Shown piece by piece: positions 11,120-23,244 of a stretch of DNA of 64,000 nt. Position 1 is the first letter of the stretch. The number at the start of each line of letters is the position of its first letter. The notes beneath the pieces are model-generated. The model was not told where the DNA came from. It did no database searches and was given only the letters and a program-made list of their open reading frames with translations. The stretch covers positions 14,689,482-14,753,481 of the forward strand of contig JAJLRJ010000009.1 of the NCBI GenBank assembly GCA_024195265.1. The letters run 5' to 3'. The DNA is from Dendrophyllia cribrosa (taxonomy: Eukaryota > Cnidaria > Anthozoa > Scleractinia > Dendrophylliidae). The translations under genes were made by a program, and so were the position numbers.

Positions 11120-11311
11120 ATGAGATCTCTAGAAACTCTCGTAGTTGCTGTTGTACTCGTGGGCTTCGTGCAAGATTCCTTCGAGGATCAATTCTTGTCT
11201 GTTCCGCTCTCCGTAATAGGCGAAGATCAAACGCCTGATAGAACACCTCGCGATAAACTCGCCATTTGCAAGTTTCTTTGCAGATCCAAGCGGGATGAGC
11301 GCTTTGAAATG
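11120..11311 (+). CDS. First coding exon of the receptor: signal peptide
   Basis: The frame opens MRSLETLVVAVVLVGFVQDS, a hydrophobic stretch of about 14 residues after a basic N-terminus that looks like a secretory signal peptide. The exon closes in phase 0 at GAAATG/GTACGT. Two cysteines near its end (AICKFLC) fit an extracellular protein. ATG at 11120 is chosen because it directly precedes the signal core. The link to the next exon rests on phase agreement only. Confidence 0.55.
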
Positions 11312-14300
11312 GTACGTATAAACGATTCTCGAATTGGAATCTTGTGTTTATTTCAACTTCTATATAGTTTCTAGTAGAATGTTTAGTTACATAAATCCTT
11401 AGGTTTATTTATGGTTTTGTTAGTTAGGAAGTGTAAATGAAAATGTCAATTTCAGCCGTGTCATTTAACATTTCGGGAACTTATCATAATTCCTTCAAAG
11501 GTGGTTCAAATGTCTATTCAAGTCCAAAAAGCGCAATTTCCCTGCAATCGTTTATTATTTACTTATTTCAATGTCAGGAAGTCAATACCTGCTCCGAGGA
11601 ATTAACTCAACTTCGCCGAGAAGAACAAACTTCTGAACGTACACTAATGTTACACTTTATTGTCAAAGATATTTTCATGCATATATCGTGCTTGCTATGC
11701 AAGATATTTAACTCAATTGCCAGAAGTTGTATCTGATAGTTTAACGAAGGATTTCGAAACACGCAACACGAAAGCAGATACACTTTGACGCCTTTATCTT
11801 TCTGACTTATTCGTATGTGTTGGGTATTTCATCATCAGTCACAGTATATACCGGCTCCCAGATTCTATACGTATATTCATTTCAACCACAAGCTGAGAAA
11901 ATTAAACTTAACGAAGAATCGCCGTAACCAAGCCAGAATGAAATTCAAGTTGCTCAACAAAACTTACTACGCACTTCTAAAAAATTAATTTATTCGCACA
12001 CTCTTTGTCTCTTCCCGTCTCGAAAACGTCACGCGATACGGTTGACTCATCATTCACTTACTAATTATTTGCCATCACAATATTGCTTTTCCAATTGCTT
12101 TGCCGTATTAATTTTGTACAATAACTGTTAAATTAAATTTTAATGTAAATGATACTATTCAGTTATATTGTTTTCTTTTCCATCGCCAATCCGACCAAAT
12201 TTTTTTCGAAAAGGTTCACAATTCATCGCACCCGATCGAGTCCTTGTCTTAACCCATCTTGAAATTGTCACGCGACGCGTCAATCGAAGAGTTTTTTCTT
12301 GATTTTTTTTAGGTGTGGAATGAGCACCGAATGTTGCGTGCTTTACTTGATCGCATCTGCTTGTTAATAGTGCAATGGACATTAGCATACAGTATTACGT
12401 TTTGTCTATTCTCTCAATTAATTTTAAAATTTTATGCTGAGCTATTGTTTGTAGGAAAAATCGAAATACGGAAATGAACGGAAGGGAGCAGTTGTTCTCG
12501 AAAGCTTGTTTTTTTTTCCGTGGTGAAAATAGACCGAAGGCTATTTTGGGGTCATGAATGTGATATTGAGCGATCGAACGCTTGAAAAGTGTCGTTGAAT
12601 ATGTTTGCTGTTCCGGCGGTCTGGTTATTCGATTTTTTATAATTTAATAATTCGATTTTTAAGTTTATAAACTGCTAGCAGACCCAACTTTCTAGAGGCA
12701 AGCTAACAACTCGTTTCATGAAAGATCAAAACCCTGATGGAAACAAATTGTCAGAGTATATCCGGAGTATATTCATTATTTATGGTAACCTCCTGCGCAC
12801 TTTGGCTTGTTGTTTGCCTGCAGGGAAGAAAGAAGTGCGACTGATGCAAAACAAAATAACGCCGATTGGCCCACGAGGCGACAATCATTAGTTAATAGCC
12901 ATATAATTATGTTTACGCTAACCAACGGCTTAATCAGGCATGTTATGATCAAAAGGCTCTCAGGATCCACCTATAACAGTTATCTGCGCAGAACACATGC
13001 ACATTGTTTAATTTTTGTTTCTTGTCGTCTGTGAGGAGGGGAGGGGAGAAGGGGGATGCCAGGAGAGAAAATGTTAGAACTGAAACCGAAAACAAAAACA
13101 ACTTCTGCAAGAAAAGGGGGAGGGTGAAGAGGGTGGGGACTCCCAGATTCGCCACTGTATGCTGACTGATTTTGGATCACTTCGCCGTTGATCACCGGCG
13201 AGATATTTGGTGTTCTTTTTTACACAGACCTGCAGAACTATTTTGCCGTTGATCATCGGCGAGAAGGCAGTTCTGTAAAAGGTATTCAAGTAGTTTTTAC
13301 ATATCGATAACTTGGCGTATTTTTGTCTGATCACCGCCCGCAAGCGACTACACATAATACAAAGTCAAGGTGGTCGCTTACGTGCACGAGGACAGACCAC
13401 AGGGGTCTTAAGCTGTATGACTTTCAATGAACAAAGCACGTGTCGACGCAAATATTTTATGATGCAAGGGCCGGACAAAATTTTCCTTCTATGGGAGTTG
13501 TACTATAGCACATTAGTCAATTTGGGAGAGTGGTCACTTAGTAAACCTTCAAATCTCAAAATCTTCAAGTTTCAGCTGTAATTGGCTATGAATCAGACTT
13601 GCGATAAATGCGAATTTCGCATTTAAGTTTCTCTATGAGTAAATTTGAAATTCACGAAAAAGTCGTTCTGTACATTTATATATGCCAAAAAAACTTCGTC
13701 GTTAATTAACGGCGCCAAATTTTCACTGAGGAAGTTAATTGCGAAATTTGGCATTTTCTTTGTAGATATAATTAACGGCGAAATTTTCATTATTTACAGC
13801 GCTCATGTGGCTATAGAGCTTGTCAGTACAACAACAAGGTCGGATCCGAGAAAGAGAGACATTTCCCTGAAAAGAATTGCTTTATATTTTAACCATTTAC
13901 TTGAGTTACTCAATAGGCATCTTAAAGTAGAATATGAGCTGATATCGTAATGTTAAGGAACCAATTCAATCAAAACGCAGAATTACTTAAGGTTCATAAC
14001 CAGATAATAATAGAATGACACATCTTTTGACGTTTCTTGGTCAGTAACTTCTCAAGCTTTTCTTTTCAGGAAACATCATCTCCTTTGTGTATCAAGGAAT
14101 GTTCCCGCCGCAAAAGAGCAGGTAAAATACTGAATCTTGTATCTTAATTGACCCGGGTCAGTACTAAATTTATACACACATGGACCCGGCCGGTTGTTCG
14201 AAAGCCGATTAACGCTAATCCCGGATTAAAAGTTATCCGAGGATTTTAATTCTCTGTTTAAAAATGGCCGTTTTTATGCTACAGACGTTAATATCGTCTG

Positions 14301-17231
14301 AGACGTTAAAGTCGTCTCGAGACGACTTTAACGTCTAGTATAAAAACGGAAAATAAGCCAGACGGATTTAACGTCTGACGACTTTAACGTCTTCTTTTAA
14401 GTGCGTCGCTCAGACGCACTTAACAGACGACTTTAACGTCTCAGACGTTAAATACGTCTAGTATAAAAACGGGACGGCCTTAACTAGGGCGAATTTAGCC
14501 CATTTTGTATATTCGTGCTCTTAAAATTTATTTGGGGACGACTTTAGTCGTGTCCAGTCACTTCCGAGAATAGTTTTTTTTAGAAATTCCTGTGTTTTTC
14601 TCTGTGGCCATCTACTTTAATGCGTTCCGTTTTTATACCAGACGCATTTAACGTCTGAGACGTTAATTGCGTCAAGACGACTTTAACGTCTCTAGCATAA
14701 AAACGGCCAATGTTTTTAAAAGGTCATTTATAGCTAGAAGCGAAGACAGGTTTAAGAGTTAAAACTGAAGGGCAGAAAACTTTGGAAATTTTTCAATTGT
14801 TGAGTAATTTAACTGGACTCAAAATTGACGCTAATCCTGGGTTAGCTTAATCGTGCTTTGAACAACTCGGGGTGGGGGTGCGTTTTCACCCCTCCATGCT
14901 CGTCTGCGTTTTTCGAAAGCTTCGTTTTTAGTCAGCTCATTCGCACTAAAAGGACACGATTCCAAAAGTCTCCATTTTTGAAATCGTTTTCGAAAGTCTG
15001 TTTTTATCGGTGTTTTCTATCGTTTTGGTGTTGACGAGAAAACATAAAAATTTCTGCGCTTTCACAAAAAAAATCGCAAGTGTGAACGGGGCCTCAACAT
15101 ATTAAAGGCTGGTTCTCACTAACAAAATAACCAAACACATAAGCAGAAGCATAACAGCGCTTATGTCCTGTGAAAACGGGCCATAAGAATATTATTAAGC
15201 ATAAGCGCAAACATAAGCATAAATCAGTAATGCCAATGTTCGTTTTCACTTGACACATATTCTTCTTCTTCCGCTTTTTTTATACTCATGCTTATGACGC
15301 TAATGAATTAAAACTGCTAGACTTAAAGTGTGTTAGTTAAAAAAAAATCATTGAAAATTAAAAGCCGGCCATGAAATAATGTGGGTTCGCTGCCAAAAAT
15401 GTAAAGTTTTCACTATATCGGCGTTAAAAAGGTACATAAAAAGATTGACGATAAATGGTTTCGTTTCAAGAGAAACTTTGGTGCTGCGTCGATGGGGAAG
15501 TGACACATGAAAATGTAATTTAATCAACAGAGTTGATAAGGTAATCAAGGTAAATTGACCACGTTAACAGATTCGATTGTTAGCCCTTCGTCCGCGAACT
15601 CAGCGAATCCTCTTGGACAAAGGGCTATTGCCCGAGGGAGAGGGGGGGGGGGGGGGGTACTCCCGACAATTTAGGATAGGTGTGTGCCGCCAGGGTTCTC
15701 AAACCCTGACCCTATTTAAGCGTAGAAAATCGAGATTTGATATCCTTTTAGGCCCAAAACCAGGCGTGTAGTACAGTTTTAACAGACCATATCTTTTTCG
15801 TTTTGCGCGTTGGGGTGGATACTGCAATTTAGTGACCCTATCTAAGGAATATCTAAGAATACCAAAAATACCAAAAAGGATACCCTATTTAAGGACTGAG
15901 CACCTCAAAAACGCTACCCTATCGGGCGGCACATACCTATAGAGCGCATATAAGAGAGTACCCCCCCCCCCCCCCCCGGGTGGACAAGTGCTAAAGACGC
16001 CAGCTTTCGAATCTCTTTGCGATGTCTCAGTTGATAAACCAAATTTCAATATTTAAACTTGGTTTTCACTTGTGACATGCATAAACATCAGCATAAGCGG
16101 AAGCATATAAGAATATACTGATTTGCATCAAATGAAAACGAACATTGACATAAGCATAAGTACATGTCGGGCCCGCTTTTACCGGACATATGCTTCCGCT
16201 TATCGGCTTATAAGCGTGCAATAAATTGATTGAAATGCGCTTTACGCCATGCGTTTGATTTTCTCTCCAGTCACTGGGCCATGGCAAACAAATAACCAAA
16301 GTGGAAAGGCAAAGATCCATCAATGTATATTAAAGGATATTTATTACAGCTGAATAAATTTCAGTTAAATGCTCGCGAACTATACAGTGTTTGTTTTTCC
16401 TTCAGGCGAAAGTTTCTCTTCCGTTGATACACAGACGGAATTGCAATCTCCAATGTCAAGATCACGACGGAACACTGGAAAGCAGTCAAAAGGTAAAATG
16501 AATGGTTGCGTTTCTTTGCGGATATACTTACTATTTATGGCGACTTAATTCTTACTGACCCCGGGGGGGGGGGGGGGGGGGGGGGGGTGGTACTTGACCA
16601 ATATTTGGGTATAGGGGTGCCGCTGAGGGTCTGAGACCCTGATCCTGTTTAGGACAAAAATAAACGAAAATACCTACCCTGTGTAGGACAACACCCTCTA
16701 TTTTAGGACCCTGTCTAGGACACGGTTCGAGCGTGGTTATTGATCTGAGCTTTAAAGACCTTAAAAAATGATAGACGGATCCTTTGAAAAGAAAACGACT
16801 TCGCCTTCGCATGAATATACTAATCACGACAAGGTAAGTCGCCACAAGCGCTAAAGTAACTGGAACCATACCCTGTTTAGGACAAATTCAGACCCTGTTT
16901 AGGACAGACTCACGTTAAATTATATACCCTGTTCAGGACAAAAATGCCAAAAACCATACCCTGTCCAGCGGCACGTCCCCGTATAGGTCATATAAGGGAG
17001 TACACCCCCCGGGTTACTGACTGACTGATAGCAAAATTAGTGATTTCATGAAAAACTAGAACTAGTAGAAACGATGATTGATAGTAATAGTAAGCGCTTA
17101 CTAATATTCTTCTAACTAAAAAAATAATAATAGAGACTGCTCGTAGTCTAGGGTTGTAGATAAGGCAATTTTTTATCCGACATAGCATTCTAGAGTGCAA
17201 ATACGCATCAAAACGAGTGCAAATATTATGC

Positions 17232-17274
<43 letters not shown>

Positions 17275-19786
17275 TCGAGGTCATGGCGTACGTACGCCAT
17301 GACCGAGAGCCAAATATTTTCCCGTCTGGCCCGACCTAACTCAGTCAATAAGTATTTTATAATATGACTAGAAAGTACAAGATTAGTCGTGCAGTGCGAG
17401 GTCGCTTGAACTCGAGCGGGGCCGGACGGCTTTTTCCGGACCGGCTCACGTCAACCCGTCCGGCCCCGCTCACGTCACCTTGCGATTCTATTTTCTGTAG
17501 GATTGCGTCAGCGGGGCCGTACGGTCATATTATAAATAAAGGTTATTCCGCGCGAAACTGTGTAATACGGCTGAGTATTAAAAAATGCTCAGCCGTATTA
17601 CACAACATTTCGTTGAATAAATTGTTTATTATACGACAGTCATCTTCTCCTAAATCTAAATTTTTGAAAGTGTTTTTCCTAGCGCGCGGTCATGCAGAAG
17701 AGTGTAATATCGTGTAATAACGCGCTAGGAAAAACACTTTCAAAAAATTAGATTTAGGAGAAGATGACTGTCATATAATAAACAATTTATACAGCGAAAT
17801 GTTGTGTAATACGGCTGAGCATTTTTTAATACTCAGCCGTATTACACAATTTCACGCGGAATAACCTTTATGTATTTCCACGATCATTAAGGCCCGTTTA
17901 CACAGGCGATTTTTCTGGCGATTTTTACGGCGATTTTTGCGGCGATTTACGCGGCGATTCCAAATCGCGCGTGTAAACTAGCGGCGATTTCATGGCGATT
18001 TCGTGGCGATTTGTCGCCACGAAATCGCCGCTATTTCGAACTTGCTCGAATTTAAACGCGATTTACCGGCGATTCTTCCGCTGGAGGGTGACAAAAACCT
18101 ACTTTGACGTACCCCCCCCCCCCCCCCTCCCCCGCAAGGGTGTTTTGTCGCAAACATGGCGGACGCTGTTTGCACACCTTCGAAGTCTCCAAAAAAGAAA
18201 GGAAGCAAGAAAACTTGGACGGCTTTAGAAGAAGAGTATATAATTAACCGATGAAACGCCCCGTCTGTTTCCCTCGTCGAGATCCACGGCTTAACCCAAA
18301 TTGTCCGCTGTCAACGTTTTTTTTGGCGGCGACCGGCGAAGAAAAACTGTACCGATACCCAAACACCCTGCAGCTATTTGAGTCGCCTCTACGTCTATTT
18401 CAATATAACCATTCATGTTACATGTTACGTTTTCATTCGCAACAAAGTAGCACAATATTGGAGACATGGTGCTGTCGTGCTTTGTGTTAACATATCGCAT
18501 GCGCTCTGCGATGACCGCTGCAAAAAGGTCATAAAATTGCCAAGAAATCGCCACGAAATCGCCATGAAATCGCCGCTAGTTTACACGCGCGATTTGGAAT
18601 CGCCGCGTAAATCGCCGCAAAAATCGCCGTAAAAATCGCCACAAAAATCGCCTGTGTAAACGGGCCTTTAGCAATCATCACTGATGATGCCGAAAAACCT
18701 GCCTTGACATATATTTTCTTACTTTAGGCTTTTCTCGGCTTCACCTTTCTTATAGAAAAGAGTATTTTTTTTTTCAACACAGAGTGCTTGAACTTAATCA
18801 ATACCCAGTATCCTCCGGCAGCTGTTGTACCTAAGTCTCAGATAACTGTGGATTTCGTGAAAAGGAAACCAAACGTAACTATTGAGTGGAAACCATTGTA
18901 TAGCGGTATGTTTATCATGTTCATGTTTATTGTTCAGTAAACCCAGGGTTATTGTTAGAGTAGGGACACCGGAAACCTTTACTAGGCAATTTCAATTCTT
19001 GGCCGGGCTATTTCTCAGGAAAATGTGCTAAGATATTTGAATAAAGAACTGCTAAAGGTGATGGGCTATTTGATCTTTATTACCAGTTGCTAATGCCTCT
19101 TTCATAGCAGTTAAAACAAAGATCCAACTTGGTCGGAAATGGCCTAAAATATACACTTTGGGCCTCATATTTCAAATATTTTCTGGTGGAGGCCCTCCAT
19201 ACAACCCCTCCCCCCCCCCCCCCCCGCCCCCCCCGAATGAGAGGGGTGTCTCCCCTCCCACACCTACCCCGAATTGGGACTGCGTGCCAATAAATGGTCC
19301 CTGTTATTCACAATTTGGTCCCTGTAATTACAAACCTTAACATAAACCCTGTAAGCCACAACTTCAAGTTGTGTTAAATATCGCTTGTCCCCCCCCCCCC
19401 CCACCCCCCCCCCCCCCCACCCCACCCCCACCTTCTTGTCTCCCATCGTAGTAGCAAGCTTTGATTCCGTTGGCGAATTTCTAGAGTGTAATCATCACAA
19501 TTGTATCTGCGGTTTTGTTTAGAATACGGCGACAACTGGACATCATATAACTTGATGTATCATTTAAAACCCCACACAAGACCCAAATGTGTACTAATAC
19601 CAAAGGTGAGTCTCTAGCCTCGAATATTGAGTCTGTGAAATAGAAGATAATTCATGGGTCAGGGCCCGCGCAGGGGGAGGGGCCGGGGCGGCAGCCCCCC
19701 ACTTTCTGTGAAAATAAATAAATAATAAATAAATAGTACAGAGTTTTCTAGAGTCTGCCCCCTTCCTTCAATTGAAGAGGCGGAGC

Positions 19787-19823
<37 letters not shown>

Positions 19824-22800
19824 ACTTGAAAAACTGCTCCGCGGGCACTGTGGGTACGCGGATATAGTCCCATTTCTCTGCGAGTGTTCAACTCGATATG
19901 TAGTTGAACACGAGAAGAGAAATTTTACATCTCCAAGCAGCCATGTCTTAAGGTGGATTTCCACTGTCGCGTAAAAATTTACGTACGTAAAACGTGCGTT
20001 AAAAAAACTTACGTTACCAATTTCCACTGTTGCGTAAAAAATAATAAAAAACGTTTCCGTTTTACGTACGTTAAACGTACGTAAATACCTGCCATCCTGA
20101 AATTTTGGCGCGAAAAGGTTATTTGCCGCTAAAGTAATGGCCGCCGTTATAAACAAGCGGTTCTTTCTCCTGTTGTACCTTAGACAGAGACGAAAAAGAC
20201 GACAAAAATATCGGAAAAGATTTCGGATCAGAGAGCTATTTCAAAATCGGTTTCAAGTGGGGGAATACCACACTCTAGTGCAAGAAATGCGCGAAAATGA
20301 CCACGAGTCATTTTATAAATACTTCCGGATGACACCTGAAAGATTTGACCACCTTCTTTCTCTTGTGGGACCGATGCTGTCTAAGAAATCCTTGTATCGT
20401 GAGCCAATCAGTCCCGGTGAACGTCTCGCTGTTACTCTTCGATTTCTAGCTACTGGTGATTCCTTACAGACGATATCATTTAGCTACCGCCTTGGCCATA
20501 CAACCGTGAGTAGAATAATTCCTGAGGTGTGCGATGCATTGTGGATTGCACTACAGGAATATGTAAAGCAGATAAAACAAAATGGCGTCTACATGGAGTT
20601 GGTGTCATGTGACAAAATCCGAAATTGCCATTGGTTAAATCGCCGCGTAAACGCAGACATCCGCGAAAAAGTTGAACCCAGTTCAACTTTTCCGAAAACG
20701 CTCGCAAAGGCTACGTGCCTTTACGTGCGTATAACGTACGTAAAAACCTAGAAAAAAACGCGGCACTGGAAATTGGACAACGTAAAGTCAACGCACGTAG
20801 TTACGCGCGTAAAATTTCATTTTTACGTACGTTAAAAATTTTTACGTACGTTAACGTGCGTAGGCAAAAACGCGACAGTGGAAATCCACCTTTATTTTGT
20901 TTGTTGCCGCGTGGCACTGAATTTTTGCGGGAGTTTTATTTTATGGATGGGCGATTTTTTGTGTTTTGCGGGAACTAATTTTTGTGATTTGCAGGAAGTC
21001 GCGTTCAATTGGAAATACAACGTTTTTGTTTTTTATTTGAGTACTTGTAATCGAAATACAGGTGAAACAACATGCAGATGTAAAACTTGTTAATCCGTGG
21101 CCCTCTATTACAATTACATCTTGCCCTGATGTGGCTGATCGAAAGAGACGTTTTAGCTATAAATGGACACCAACACGCCGATTTTATATTACATGTAAGA
21201 GGTCATGTTTGTATGGAATGTCCGGAATTTTTTTTTGCAGGAACTTTTTTTTGCGGATCGTGAAAAAAAAAAGTAAAAATCAAAAAAATTAGAACCCGCA
21301 AAACTTTAGTGCCACACGGAAAATAAACGACTTTAATTACGAAGTTTCAAACAATTTTCCAAAGATTAATTCCTGAAGATTTTGGAAAATTCTCCGAATA
21401 CTGTCCGAAGGTCGTACGAACATTTTCTATCACTTGCCGAATTTGTCCGAGGATTTCCGAAGATTTCCGAGGAAATCCTTGTATTTTACTGAAGTTGCAT
21501 GTTTGTTATGCTGTACAATGTGGCTTTAACTTTTGAGTCTGTGGATGAAATCCATAAATGGGACCATTTTAAAGGGGCTATGTCACCATTTTTAGTATTA
21601 TTTTAAAAGCAAAAAGACATTTTTATATCAGTGGAAACATAATGTTCCAGTTTAGTTTAAAATTGCTTTACGAGTATAATGAAACTATAAACAAGTGTCT
21701 CTGAATTCAGATGGCCAGGATGGAAACGGATTGCAACTTGAAAACATTGACCAATTTTTAAAAGGTTGTTCAATGTGTTTTGGAAAATTTGCTAAAAACT
21801 GATTATGGTTTATTCTTTCTACAAAAACTTACTTTATATCTTGTTCTTGCTGTTCTAAGAGCATTTCGTGTCTGAAGTAAGATGCTCAGTTTTAATTCCA
21901 GCACAGTCTGAGACAAAAACCTGCCATGACATAGCCCCTTTGAAAGCTCTCGAGATGTACTTTATTTGGTGCTGTTCGTTTCGCAAGTATTTTTCCGAGT
22001 CAGTTGAGAACTGCTCAAAAAAAGAAAGATCGTTCGCGACCCCTACTCCTGACGGGACCCATTCAGCCACTCAATAGGCCTGTAATTTACATTGTTGTTG
22101 TGCGACAATGCATCCCATCGGATGTAACGTTGCTTTGAAAATCGGATCACTTTTGCTATTCTGACCGTCGTTAAGGCGAAACCCAATCTAAATTAGAATG
22201 AAATTTTAAGAGGTTTAAAAAAAGGGATAGAAGAAAGAAAATGATTTTTGGAACACCAACAGACAGTTGATACCCACACAAGAGCCCCCATGTTGCTAAT
22301 GGACTATTTTGGTGTCCATCTATTAATTATTAACTTTAAATTTTAATTTTAAAACTTCATTAAATCTTCAATCTTTCTTATTTCTCTTAATTTTACAAAT
22401 CCTTTGAGAAAAACTGTTTCCTCCCAAACATACCTAAAAATCACCCAAAAATTTACAAAACGACACCCCATAACATAGATTCATAAGATGAGCATAAAGT
22501 TTTTGGATTGCTTGAAACGTGAACGAGATATTACCATTAAAGCCATGTTAAGTGGAGGAAAAATGTTAGTTGATGATGACATTTTAACTGAGCAAAATTG
22601 TCCGTTAAGTGCCAGGATTGAAAACTGTGATTTATGTTTTTTTATGTCCAGGATCGGCATGAATGGGTTATAAGAGATGGAGATTTTTGGACGTATCCTG
22701 AAGCAATCATCCTAGCGGTATGTATTCTTTATTATGATCCAACAAATATATTTCTCGCGCTTGATTGGTCTAAACACATCACGTGAAGCAGCCAAAACTG

Positions 22801-23213
22801 GGGAATATCCCATGATATTCCCCAGTTCTCAAAATTTGCGTTTCACGTTTGCACGTTCAGTTTTCGTCTCAAATATATTGCTAAATTAATAGAACTAACG
22901 CCAAAAGAATTATTTTGATGTTTAACAGCTTTGCCCACTCTTCCTAATAAAGAGGCCTTGTGAGCAAATATTTGAAGGATAATAAACATAATAGCCTCCA
23001 TTTAGCTTTAAAAATACTTACGGATATTTGTCCTTGGGCATTATCTGTTCCTCGAAGTTCACAGTGTACCTTGAGCTTCGCTCTCGAAAAACTTTTCGCT
23101 TTTCGAAACAGATAATGCCTGCGAAAAAATATCCATGCATATTTTCGCACCAAATGGCGGTTATTTGTTTATATTTAACAGCGGTTAACTCATGCGTGGA
23201 TCCCGTGTGTATG

Positions 23214-23244
<31 letters not shown>

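Noticed and set aside
11578..11638. Candidate receptor exon EVNTCSEELTQLRREEQTS
   Set aside because: The acceptor is good, but the only nearby donor leaves phase 1 while the next exon needs phase 0.
18000..18210. Opposed ORFs with polyproline or polyglycine
   Set aside because: They translate a C run and the GGCGATTT repeats of the Harbinger-type element.
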